Position numbers and translations under genes: made by a program
Shown: one piece after another, positions 9,531 to 16,875 of the stretch
Numbering within the stretch: the stretch's first letter is position 1
Layout: the number at the start of each line of letters is the position of its first letter
From: Amycolatopsis suaedae
GTDB taxonomy: Bacteria; Actinomycetota; Actinomycetes; Mycobacteriales; Pseudonocardiaceae
Direction: 5' to 3'
NCBI RefSeq assembly: GCF_004214935.1
Contig: NZ_SFCC01000003.1
Location: 124,001-188,000 of the forward strand
Length of the DNA: 64,000 bases
The notes under the pieces: generated by a model
What the model was told of the DNA's origin: nothing
What the model saw: only the letters and a program-made list of their open reading frames with translations
The model's database searches: none

Positions 9531-9614
9531 GGAAGCCCCCTACGCCGCCACTGCCCGTTGACGGTTGACAACGAGTTCGCCGTCAGTTGCCGATCGACGC
9601 CGTGGGAGCCTCTC

Positions 9615-10067
9615 ATGACCGGATCGTCCGACGCCAGCCTGGTCGCACGCGTGCGACGTGCCGGGTTCGCCCGCCATGCCAACCCGTGGAGTGCCTGGAC
9701 TCGCTGGGCCAGCGCCCCGCTGGTCCTGCTGCCGGTGTGGACCCGGAAGTGGAGTCACGCCGCTGCGGTCGCGGCGTGGTTCGCCGTCAATCCGGTGATC
9801 TTCGGAAAACCGGCGCACTACCGGGCCTGGTCCAGCCGGGCCATGCTCGGCGAGGAACAGTGGCTCATCGACCGCCCCCGCGACGCGGCCCTCGCCGTGA
9901 ACGTCGCCGCGAGCGTCGCCGGTGCGGCGGCGGTCGCGGCCGCGTGGCGGCGCCGGCCGGTCGCGGCAGCGGCGGCGACCACGGCGCAGATGGCGCTGCT
10001 GCTGGTGTACTGGGAGCAGATGGTCCGTTACCTCGACAGGCAGGACCGGCACGACCTGGACGACTGA
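9615..10067 (+). CDS. Small membrane protein (DUF6653-like)
   Basis: A 150-residue protein with hydrophobic segments around residues 30-60 and 95-140. It carries the pattern HANPWSAWTRWASAP near the N-terminus and WFAVNPVIFGKP, which resembles uncharacterised membrane proteins grouped as DUF6653. ATG 9615 is preferred because GGGAG lies 7 bases upstream; an earlier frame start at 9558 would add 19 non-conserved residues. It may be co-transcribed with the hydrolase remnant 4 bp downstream. Function unknown. Confidence 0.7.
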   Translation: MTGSSDASLVARVRRAGFARHANPWSAWTRWASAPLVLLPVWTRKWSHAAAVAAWFAVNPVIFGKPAHYRAWSSRAMLGEEQWLIDRPRDAALAVNVAASVAGAAAVAAAWRRRPVAAAAATTAQMALLLVYWEQMVRYLDRQDRHDLDD

Positions 10068-10071
10068 TCCG

Positions 10072-10746
10072 GTGTCGATCTATCGGACGGCCGTCGGCCG
10101 CTGCGCTGTCCAGCGGTGGTGTTTCGATCAACTTGACGCGTGGCCGGTGCCGCACGAGAACGTCCTGACCAGCGTGCACGACGTCGACACCCACCTGGTG
10201 ATCGCTGGTGACGGTGACCAGACCGTCGTGGTGGTGCCGGGTACCAACTTTCCCGCTGCCGCGTGCCTGCCGCTGCTGACCGCGATGGCGGGCCGTTGCC
10301 GCGTCGTGGCCGCCGACGTTCCCGGGCAGCCCGGGTTGAGCAGCGTCGAACGAGTCGCGGCCGCCGGGCGTCTGGAGTGGTACAGCCAGTGGCTGACGTC
10401 GCTGATCGAGCACACCACCACCCATGGCCCGGTGACCGTGCTGGGTCACTCACTCGGAGCGGCGATCGCGCTCGCCTGCGACTCACCCCTGGTCGACCAC
10501 CAGGTGCTGGTATCACCGGGCGGACTGACCCGGCTGCGTATCACGCCACGGCTCCTGGGCACGTCGGCCGCCTGGTTGCTGCGACGCAGCTTCCGGGCCA
10601 GCGCACGCCTGCTGCACACGATGCACGCCCCTGGCCATGCTGCCCGAGCCGAACTGGTGGAGTGGATGGCATTGGTGGCCCGTCACGTGCGGACCAGCGC
10701 CGACCCCGGCGGCGTCACCATCGCCGCCACCGGCCAGCGGTCGTGA
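10072..10746 (+). pseudogene. Alpha/beta hydrolase, C-terminally truncated
   Basis: A 224-residue protein from GTG 10072. The first half is a good alpha/beta hydrolase: VVVVPGTNFPAAACLPLL as the oxyanion region, VVAADVPGQPG, and the nucleophile elbow VLGHSLGAAIALA. After the cap-like region (residues 160-210) it stops at TIAATGQRS, just where the strand carrying the catalytic Asp and the later His should follow; family members are usually 260-300 residues. The frame ends 6 bp before the convergent gene. A non-hydrolase function of the shortened protein cannot be excluded, so pseudogene is the likelier but not certain call. Confidence 0.55.
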
Positions 10747-10752
10747 GCCGGT

Positions 10753-11016
10753 TCAGTCGTCGTTGGCGTGCCGGCCGCGGCGCCGGCGCAGCGCGCGGCG
10801 TTCCAGGAGGTAGTCGTAGGCGCCCACCGGCAACAACACGGCGACCGCCACGGCGGCCAACCAGGCCGAGCCGGTCACCCCGGCGGCGATAGTGACCACG
10901 GCGGCGGACACGCAACCGAGCGTGAACCAGTGCCGCTGTCGCTTCCGGAACCACACCGCCGCCAGCAGCAGGAGTGCGCCGGTGACGATCGCCTCGGCGG
11001 CCCAGCTCGATTCCAT
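10753..11016 (-). CDS. Small membrane protein
   Basis: An 87-residue protein with three hydrophobic stretches (AEAIVTGALLLLAAVWF, WFTLGCVSAAVVTIAAGV, WLAAVAVAVLLPVGAYDYLL) and a basic C-terminus (ERRALRRRRGRH). ATG at 11016 overlaps the stop of the preceding minus-strand gene by 3 bp (ATGA), showing a coupled pair. No family recognised. Both genes lie behind copy 2 of the repeated leader element. Confidence 0.7.
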   Translation of the reverse strand: MESSWAAEAIVTGALLLLAAVWFRKRQRHWFTLGCVSAAVVTIAAGVTGSAWLAAVAVAVLLPVGAYDYLLERRALRRRRGRHANDD

Positions 11017-11276
11017 CACCCCACGACACCGCCTTCGCCGCCCCGGCCGCTCGCTCCGGATGAGGGTCTGGTCAGCCACCGGATCACCAGGATCAGACTG
11101 GTGAGGACGACCCCGGCGCCGAGGTAGTCCAGCCAGTGGTGTTGCCAGCCGCCGTCCCACCACACCAGGCACCACCCCAGGACGGCGGCCAGCCGCAGGA
11201 ACCGCATTGAGGCTGGGACGGCCAGGAACGCGACGGTCGCCAGGGCCGCGAGAACCGCGATCGTGTCGGCGGTCAT
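11016..11276 (-). CDS. Small membrane protein, first of a coupled pair
   Basis: An 86-residue protein with three hydrophobic segments (TIAVLAALATVAFLAVPA, LRLAAVLGWCLVWW, WLDYLGAGVVLTSLILVI). I start it at ATG 11276, giving MTADTIAVLAAL; the frame continues upstream to 11387 but that stretch includes the repeated leader element and does not look coding. It is divergent from the acyltransferase gene, with 283 bp between them that hold two oppositely oriented copies of the leader element. Function unknown. Confidence 0.65.
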   Translation of the reverse strand: MTADTIAVLAALATVAFLAVPASMRFLRLAAVLGWCLVWWDGGWQHHWLDYLGAGVVLTSLILVIRWLTRPSSGASGRGGEGGVVG

Positions 11277-11348
11277 GACGACGGTGTGCCGATGTGTCGG
11301 CGGGGCTGGTGCATCGGGGTGCTCCGCGGGGTCGGGCAGCGCTACGGA

Positions 11349-11376
11349 TCGCCGACCAGACTTCCCGGCACACCGG
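11349..11376 (-). promoter_or_regulatory. Repeated leader element, copy 2
   Basis: The minus strand carries GCCGGGAAGTCTGGTCGGC preceded by CCGGTGT, as in copy 1. It points at the small membrane gene pair, whose start (11276) is about 75 bp downstream. A CACC/GGTG pairing is possible just upstream of the core. Confidence 0.5.
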
Positions 11377-11460
11377 TTTCCGAGCATAGGTGAAGGCAGG
11401 GACGCGACGGTGGGTGGGCCGGTATTCCGGTACCGGTTGGTGACCAGCCGATTTGCCTTT

Positions 11461-11514
11461 CACCGTGCGGGTGGGGCATCTTTACGCACGGTGTGCCGGG
11501 AAGTCTGGTCGGCA
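11461..11514 (+). promoter_or_regulatory. Repeated leader element, copy 3, with a preceding stem-loop
   Basis: The core GCCGGGAAGTCTGGTCGGC lies at about 11494-11512, 48 bp upstream of the acyltransferase GTG start at 11560. Directly before it a perfect 9-bp stem is formed by CACCGTGCG (11461-11469) and CGCACGGTG (from about 11486). The core plus stem looks like a structured 5' leader. The upstream stretch 11400-11460 contains no gene. Confidence 0.5.
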
Positions 11515-11559
11515 GCTCGCCCCGTCGCGGGTGGGTTCAGGTGATGACGGCGAGACCCG

Positions 11560-13638
11560 GTGACGACGAACGTGGTGTGTGACTCCAGCGAACTGCCTCG
11601 GCGGCAGGACCCTCGAACTCGGAAGTACCGGCCCGAACTGCAGGGCCTGCGGGCCGTCGCCGTGGTGCTGGTGGTGGTCTACCACGTGTGGCTGGACCGG
11701 GTGTCCGGCGGCGTGGACGTGTTCTTCGTGGTCACCGGGTTCCTGATCACCGGGCAACTGGTGCGTGCCCACAGCCGGGGCGGTATCGAGTTCGGCCCGA
11801 TGTGGGGCCGGATGATCAAACGGTTGTTCCCGGCGGCGTTGACGGTGCTGGCGGTGACGATCGTCGTCGCGGTGTTCGTGCTGCCGGAGAACCGGTGGTT
11901 CCAGACGATCAAGGAGATCGCCGCGTCGGCGCTGTATGTGCAGAACTGGCGGCTGGCGGCCGACTCGGCCGACTACTTCGCCCAGCACGACAGCGCCAGC
12001 GTGGTGCAGCACTTCTGGTCGCTGTCGATCCAGGGTCAGTTCTACGTGGTGTGGCCGCTGCTGATCGCACTCGTCCTGGCGGTCGCCGCCGGGGCAGGGC
12101 AGAGCGCCCGCCGGTGCCTGGTCCTCGCGCTGACCACGGTGGGCGGAGCGTCGCTGGCCTACTCGGTCGTGCTGACCGCGGCCGACCAGCCGCTGGCCTA
12201 CTTCCACTCACTGACCAGAGTGTGGGAGTTCGCGCTGGGCGGCCTGCTCGCCGTCGCCGTCGAGGTGGTGGTGCTGCCGCGGTGGTCGCGGCTGCTGCTG
12301 GGGTGGGCCGGGCTGGCGGGTCTGGTGTCGTGTGGCCTGGTGCTGCGGGTGGGCAGCGTGTTCCCGGGCTACGCCGCGCTCTGGCCGACGCTGTCGGCCG
12401 CGGCGGTCATCCTCGCCGGAGCCGCCGGCAGCCGGCTTGGCGCGGACCGCCTGCTGAGCAGCGCGCCGCTGACCTACGTCGGCAACCTCAGCTACAGCCT
12501 GTACCTGTGGCACTGGCCGATCCTGGTGTTCTACCTGGTGGGCCGCGAGCAGGAGACGGTCGGCCTGGCCGGCGGCGCGGTCGTCGTCGGCGTGTCCCTG
12601 CTGCTGGCTGTTGCCACCCATCATCTCGTGGAGAAGCCGATGCGCGACTCCCGGATCGGTACCGCGAACCGGTGGGGCGCTTACCGGTTCGCGGCCCTGA
12701 CACTGGTGCCGGTGCTGGCTGCCACGGCGACCTGGCAGGTGGTGGCCACCCGCAAGGCCGACGCCTACGCGGTCACCGTGGGCGATCCCGACCACCCCGG
12801 TGCGCTGGCCCGCGTGCCCGGCTTCGAGTACTGGGGCAAGCCCGACCCCGAGCTCGCGCCGTCCTTCCTCGCGGTCGGCCAGGACTACGCCAGAGTGGAC
12901 GAGGCGGCCTGTGTGCTGTCCCCGCGGCACCCGGAACTGACCGTCTGCCCCACCGCGTCCGCCGATCCGCCCGCCCGGCGCATCGTGGTGGCCGGCGACT
13001 CGCATTCCCAGCAGTTCCTCGCCGCGCTGCGCCCGGTGGCCGAGCAGAAGAACTGGCAGATCCTGTCCATGCTCCGCGGCGGCTGCCCGTTCTCCACCGA
13101 CTCCGACACCGTGCCCGGTGACCAGCCCTGCATGGACTGGAACGCCGCTGTCGCCGACGAGATCGCCGAGATCCGTCCCGACGCGGTCTTCACCATCGGC
13201 ACCCGTGACGTCCGCGTCGGCGCCACCGAACACACCCCGCCCGGGTACGTCGCCCAGTGGCGCAAGGTCGACGCCGCCGGTATTCCCGTGCTCGCCGTGC
13301 GGGACAACCCGCGCTACGACTTCGCCCCGTCGGCCTGTGTGGAGACCCACGGACCGACCGCACCCGAGTGCGCCACGCCCCGATCCGAACTGCTGGCGCC
13401 CCGCCCTCCGTACGCCGACCTGCCGGACCTCCCGGCCAATGTGTCCTTTCTGGACTTCAGCGACTACTACTGTGACACCGACCGTTGCCCGCCGGTGATC
13501 GGCAACGTCCTGCTCTACATTGACGACAACCACATCACCGCCACCTACATGGCCACCATGTCCAGCATCGTCGAAGAAGCCGTGGAAACCACCCTCGGCT
13601 GGCGTCAGCCACCCCCGTCAGCCGGAACCGACTCGTAA
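11560..13638 (+). CDS. Membrane O-acyltransferase with SGNH domain (OafA/YrhL-like)
   Basis: A 692-residue two-domain protein. Residues about 20-390 are an acyltransferase-3 membrane domain with YRPELQGLRAVAVVLVVVYH at the first helix, GVDVFFVVTGFLIT, and roughly ten hydrophobic segments. Residues about 440-690 form a periplasmic-facing SGNH hydrolase-like domain with the Ser motif VVAGDSHSQQF, GTRD, and the catalytic DxxH-type motif near the end (DDNHITATYM). Such proteins O-acetylate cell-surface polysaccharide or peptidoglycan. GTG 11560 is the only start before the conserved region that keeps the frame. It lies behind copy 3 of the leader element; the next gene follows 9 bp later. Confidence 0.9.
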   Translation: MTTNVVCDSSELPRRQDPRTRKYRPELQGLRAVAVVLVVVYHVWLDRVSGGVDVFFVVTGFLITGQLVRAHSRGGIEFGPMWGRMIKRLFPAALTVLAVTIVVAVFVLPENRWFQTIKEIAASALYVQNWRLAADSADYFAQHDSASVVQHFWSLSIQGQFYVVWPLLIALVLAVAAGAGQSARRCLVLALTTVGGASLAYSVVLTAADQPLAYFHSLTRVWEFALGGLLAVAVEVVVLPRWSRLLLGWAGLAGLVSCGLVLRVGSVFPGYAALWPTLSAAAVILAGAAGSRLGADRLLSSAPLTYVGNLSYSLYLWHWPILVFYLVGREQETVGLAGGAVVVGVSLLLAVATHHLVEKPMRDSRIGTANRWGAYRFAALTLVPVLAATATWQVVATRKADAYAVTVGDPDHPGALARVPGFEYWGKPDPELAPSFLAVGQDYARVDEAACVLSPRHPELTVCPTASADPPARRIVVAGDSHSQQFLAALRPVAEQKNWQILSMLRGGCPFSTDSDTVPGDQPCMDWNAAVADEIAEIRPDAVFTIGTRDVRVGATEHTPPGYVAQWRKVDAAGIPVLAVRDNPRYDFAPSACVETHGPTAPECATPRSELLAPRPPYADLPDLPANVSFLDFSDYYCDTDRCPPVIGNVLLYIDDNHITATYMATMSSIVEEAVETTLGWRQPPPSAGTDS

Positions 13639-13647
13639 AGGACAGCC

Positions 13648-14121
13648 GTGACCAAGGACATCGACTTCGCCACGTTCCAGCGGCAGGTCATCGAGGAGTT
13701 CCGGGCCAACCACGGCAGGGTCGGCGGCATCCTCGACGGTGCGACACTGGTGTTGCTCACCACCACCGGAGCGCGCACCGGCCTGCCGCGCACGAGCCCG
13801 CTGGCCTGCCTGGACATCGACGGGCGGCGCGTGGTGGTGGCCTCCGCCGGTGGCGGGCCGGCCAATCCCGCCTGGTACCACAACATCCGCAAGAATCCGG
13901 TGGTGACAGTGGAAACCGGAACCGACACCTATCCCGCCATCGCCACCGTCACGACCGGAGCCGAACGCGACGACCTGTTCGAAAAGGTATGTGCGCAGGA
14001 ACCCGGCTTCGCCGAATACCAGAGCAGCACCAGCCGGGTCATCCCGGTGGTGGTTCTGCGCCCCACCGGCGCCGTGTTCGGCCCCGAACCCGCCACCACG
14101 GAACTCGTGATCGGGCAGTAG
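13648..14121 (+). CDS. Deazaflavin (F420)-dependent nitroreductase-family protein
   Basis: A 157-residue protein of the Ddn-like family: the split-barrel core TTGARTGLPRTSPLACL, then VVVASAGGGPANPAWYHNIR and NPVVTVE. These are the conserved F420-contacting stretches of mycobacterial Ddn and its homologues, so it probably reduces a small substrate with F420H2. GTG 13648 has AAAGGA about 6 bases upstream. It is probably co-transcribed with the acyltransferase. The F420 assignment rests on family knowledge. Confidence 0.88.
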   Translation: MTKDIDFATFQRQVIEEFRANHGRVGGILDGATLVLLTTTGARTGLPRTSPLACLDIDGRRVVVASAGGGPANPAWYHNIRKNPVVTVETGTDTYPAIATVTTGAERDDLFEKVCAQEPGFAEYQSSTSRVIPVVVLRPTGAVFGPEPATTELVIGQ

Positions 14122-14126
14122 AGCCG

Positions 14127-14534
14127 TTACCGGGTCATGCAGTGCTCGGTCAGTTTCACGCCGCCCGGCCGCATGAACTTGGTGCACAGCATGCGGCCGT
14201 AGGGAAGCCGATGGGTGCCCGAGAACGTCGCGGTCTCTCCGAGAGCCCAGGTACGGGTTCCGGAGAATCCGATCAGCCCGTCGGGCCCCCACATCTCGAA
14301 GTACCCGTGGTCTCCCTGCTTCTGCAGGTAGGTGCCGACCTTGTAGATCTTGTCCCCACCGCCGATCAGGTCGTACTCGTACTCGACACAAATGCCGATC
14401 GGACCCCCGCACTCGCGGTGGCGAGCCAGTGGAGAGGCGGATGCGGGCGCGGCCGAGGCAAGCACGGTCGTCAGGGCGACACCCGCCGCCGCGGCGAACG
14501 CGAGGCATCGGCGACTAAGAGCGGAACTTTTCAT
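14127..14534 (-). CDS. Small secreted protein
   Basis: A 135-residue protein with a clear signal peptide: MKSSALSRRC, then a hydrophobic AFAAAAGVALTTVLA, then APASASP as the cleavage region. The mature part (about 100 residues) contains three or four Cys and the Gly/Tyr-rich stretch YDLIGGGDKIYKVG and is not recognised. ATG 14534 has GGGAAG just upstream. The frame is also open and coding-like for 80 codons before this start (14535-14777); the signal peptide makes that upstream part unlikely to belong to the protein. Confidence 0.75.
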   Translation of the reverse strand: MKSSALSRRCLAFAAAAGVALTTVLASAAPASASPLARHRECGGPIGICVEYEYDLIGGGDKIYKVGTYLQKQGDHGYFEMWGPDGLIGFSGTRTWALGETATFSGTHRLPYGRMLCTKFMRPGGVKLTEHCMTR

Positions 14535-14777
14535 CTGCTTCCCTGCTATCTCCCGGGGGACGGACACCGCACTGTAGGCCGGCGCCCTTGCGAAATCCTT
14601 GGAGTCCAGCGGCCGGTGATGGCGCGACCGCAGCTCACGGGCAGTTTCAGGCCCGTAGATGACGAACGAGTCCCATCGGGGTACATACAGCACCCAGCTC
14701 GCCCCGAGGTCGTTGTAGGTCTGCCGGAGCGCGGCGGTGAACGGGTCGTCGTTCGTACCGCTCCTGGTCGCTGACAC
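14535..14777 (-). other. Coding-like stretch upstream of the secreted protein
   Basis: The minus-strand frame of the secreted protein is open here for 81 codons with GC-biased third positions and a protein-like sequence (LRQTYNDLGASWVLYVPRW, then FVIYGPETARELRSRH). It has no recognised domain. It may be the remnant of another gene now joined in frame to the secreted protein, or chance coding potential. Confidence 0.3.
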
Positions 14778-14817
14778 CCGCTACAGACAGCCGGCAACAG
14801 CCTCGACGAAACGAGAA

Positions 14818-15246
14818 CTAAACGGTCTCGGGGGTTCCGCGCAGGTCGGTCATGCGCTCGTCGTAGCCCGTGTCGGGGTTGATGACACGGCCGGCGGCCC
14901 ACCAGTTTTCGCGGGCCGTTTCCAACACCACCAGCAGGATGTCCTCCTCGGCGACGTCGGCGAACAGCCGCAGGTTGGCCACGATCGCCCGGAAAAGGTC
15001 GTTCTTCTGCTCCGGCGTGCGCTGGTTGAACGATAGTTGGATGAACATCGTGCGCTCGCCGCGCCGCAGGCCGAACACGACCGGCTGGATGATGAAGTTG
15101 TCGGGAGTGACTTCATGAAAGACGTGGAACTGATCGTCCTGGGGGATCTTCAGCACGTCCACCATGGACTTGTGGATGGCCTCGGAAACGAGCCGGCGGT
15201 ATTCGGGGGTCGTTCCCTGGCGCAGATAGACGTTGACCAACGGCAT
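14818..15246 (-). CDS. Tautomerase-family protein
   Basis: A 142-residue protein starting MPLVNVYLRQG. The Pro after the initiator Met is the catalytic N-terminal proline of the 4-oxalocrotonate tautomerase superfamily. Length and the stretch FHEVTPDNFIIQP followed by FIQLSFNQRTPEQK match the longer tautomerase subfamily (Pfam Tautomerase_2), not the 60-residue 4-OT enzymes. It probably acts on a small enol/keto or haloacrylate-type substrate. It lies 34 bp downstream of the carboxymuconolactone-decarboxylase-like gene, so both probably form one unit controlled by the divergent LysR. Confidence 0.88.
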   Translation of the reverse strand: MPLVNVYLRQGTTPEYRRLVSEAIHKSMVDVLKIPQDDQFHVFHEVTPDNFIIQPVVFGLRRGERTMFIQLSFNQRTPEQKNDLFRAIVANLRLFADVAEEDILLVVLETARENWWAAGRVINPDTGYDERMTDLRGTPETV

Positions 15247-15280
15247 GATTTCCCCTTTTCTGGTGCGTTGTGCGGTGGGT

Positions 15281-15886
15281 TCAGGCGGCGGGGGCCGGTA
15301 CCTGGAAACAGGTCAGCAGTGCCGAGGTGTTGAGGTACTGACCGATGAGATTGACCAGTGCGACAAGCGTTTCGGTGCCGAACGCGGCGGCCGCCTCCTG
15401 GTAGAGGTCATCCGGCACGTCATGGTCGCGGACCAACGCGACGGCCACTCGGTGCGCGACGTCGGCCTCGGCGCGCAGACCGCGGGGTGCCTCGCCCTGT
15501 CGAAGCGCCGCGATCACGGCCTCGGACACTCCTGCCCGCTCGGCGGCCGCCGTGTGGGCATACAACGCGTACTCGGCCCGCCAGTGGGCGGCAACGGTGA
15601 GGATGACCACCTCGCGGACATCCTCCGGGATGCCGGACCGGGTGATGGCTTGTGCCCATTCCAGCAGGGGACCTGCGATCCGCGGGACACGCAGCATGAC
15701 GTTGAACGGGCCGACGAGTCGCCCGTCCGGCAGTGACGCCGTGTAGGCCGCCCTTCCCGCGTCGCGGACGCGGGTTGCTTGCAGGCGGTCGTACAGCGCG
15801 CGTTGCGCCTGATCGAGAGCCTCGGGTGGAACGAGTGGCAACCGGCCGCCCAAGCCGGAACCTTCCGTCGTGGGGTGCTTGTCCAT
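15281..15886 (-). CDS. Carboxymuconolactone decarboxylase-family protein
   Basis: A 201-residue helical protein of the CMD/AhpD superfamily. It carries PFNVMLRVPRIAGPLLEWAQ and the core REVVILTVAAHWRAEYALYAH; the usual Cys-x-x-Cys redox pair of AhpD is absent (WRAEYALYAH instead), which is typical of the gamma-CMD-like hydratase/decarboxylase branch. ATG 15886 gives MDKHPTT; the frame extends upstream to 15937 across the LysR operator. It is divergent from a LysR regulator and followed by a tautomerase, suggesting a small aromatic or dicarboxylate catabolic step. Confidence 0.85.
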   Translation of the reverse strand: MDKHPTTEGSGLGGRLPLVPPEALDQAQRALYDRLQATRVRDAGRAAYTASLPDGRLVGPFNVMLRVPRIAGPLLEWAQAITRSGIPEDVREVVILTVAAHWRAEYALYAHTAAAERAGVSEAVIAALRQGEAPRGLRAEADVAHRVAVALVRDHDVPDDLYQEAAAAFGTETLVALVNLIGQYLNTSALLTCFQVPAPAA

Positions 15887-15926
15887 ACCTCCGACGGTAG
15901 AAACCGCAACGTCATTCCGCCAACGA

Positions 15927-15946
15927 ATGCCTCGCATGCGAGGTAT
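15927..15946. promoter_or_regulatory. LysR binding site between CMD-like gene and lysR
   Basis: The 20-base stretch contains the perfect 14-bp palindrome CCTCGCATGCGAGG, extended to 20 bp with one mismatched pair. It lies in the 71-bp gap between the divergent genes, 12 bp from the LysR start. This position and dyad symmetry fit a LysR autoregulatory site. Confidence 0.6.
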
Positions 15947-15957
15947 GCTGAATCCTC

Positions 15958-16866
15958 ATGGAACTCACCCTCGTGGGGCTGCGGGTCCTGCGTGAAGTGG
16001 CCGAGCGGGGCTCCTTCACGACGGCGGCCGCCGTGCTGGGCTACACGCAGTCGGCCGTCTCCCGGCAGATCGCCACGCTGGAGCAGGCCGTCGGTGTCCG
16101 GCTGTTCGATCGCCATCCCGGCGGTGTGCGGCTGACCTCCGCCGGACACACTCTGCTGCGCCACGCTCTCACCGCGCTGGACGCGCTGGACGCAGCCGAC
16201 CGGGAGCTGCGCGGCACCGTGGATGACGCCGGCCATGTCCGGCTCGGCTTCTTCCCGGCCGCCGGGGCGGTGATCGTGGCCCACGCCCTGGCGACCCTGC
16301 ACCAGCAACACCCCCGCGTCCAGGTCACCACTCGGGAGGCGACCACCCCATCGCTGGTCAGGGCACTGCGCACCGGCGCCCTTGACCTCGCCCTGCTGTC
16401 CTCCCGGCCACCACACCGCTCACCGGACACCGACGATCCACCCCTGCACGTGGAGCCCCTCCTGGAAGACCGCCTGGTCCTGGCGGTACCGGCGGGCAGC
16501 CGGCTCGCGAACCGCCCGAACGTCACCACCGAGCACCTCGCCGACGAGACCTGGGTCGCCAGCCCGGCCAGCATCGACGAGCCCTTGCTCGGCATCTGGC
16601 CGGGTTTGCCCGGCCGGCCCGAAGTCCGCCACACCACCCGCGACTGGCTGACCAAACTGGGTCTGGTCGCGTCCGCGGCGGGGATCACCACCGTTCCGTC
16701 GATGCTGCGGTCCGCAATCCCCTCCGGGGTACGCCTCGTCACCATCGACGACGCCCCCGAGGAACGACGCCGCGTCAGCCTGGCACGCTTGCCCGGCCCG
16801 ACCACGGCGGCGACCGACACCCTCGTCCACGCCCTCCGGCAGCAAGCCGCCGACCTCGCCGAGTAA
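15958..16866 (+). CDS. LysR-family transcriptional regulator
   Basis: A 302-residue LysR protein. The N-terminal winged HTH is complete (LRVLREVAERGSFTTAAAVL, then SAVSRQIATLEQAVGVRLF), followed by the periplasmic-binding-like effector domain from about residue 90 (GHVRLGFFPAAGAVIVAHAL). ATG 15958. It is divergent from the CMD-like and tautomerase genes and very probably activates them; the palindrome at 15927-15946 is the likely site. Confidence 0.92.
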   Translation: MELTLVGLRVLREVAERGSFTTAAAVLGYTQSAVSRQIATLEQAVGVRLFDRHPGGVRLTSAGHTLLRHALTALDALDAADRELRGTVDDAGHVRLGFFPAAGAVIVAHALATLHQQHPRVQVTTREATTPSLVRALRTGALDLALLSSRPPHRSPDTDDPPLHVEPLLEDRLVLAVPAGSRLANRPNVTTEHLADETWVASPASIDEPLLGIWPGLPGRPEVRHTTRDWLTKLGLVASAAGITTVPSMLRSAIPSGVRLVTIDDAPEERRRVSLARLPGPTTAATDTLVHALRQQAADLAE

Positions 16867-16875
16867 CCCGCTCCT

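Noticed and set aside
9531..9614. TTGACGG/TTGACAA tandem as a sigma-70 -35 pair
   Set aside because: Two TTGAC-like hexamers lie in the gap but no good -10 is spaced properly; too weak to list as a promoter.
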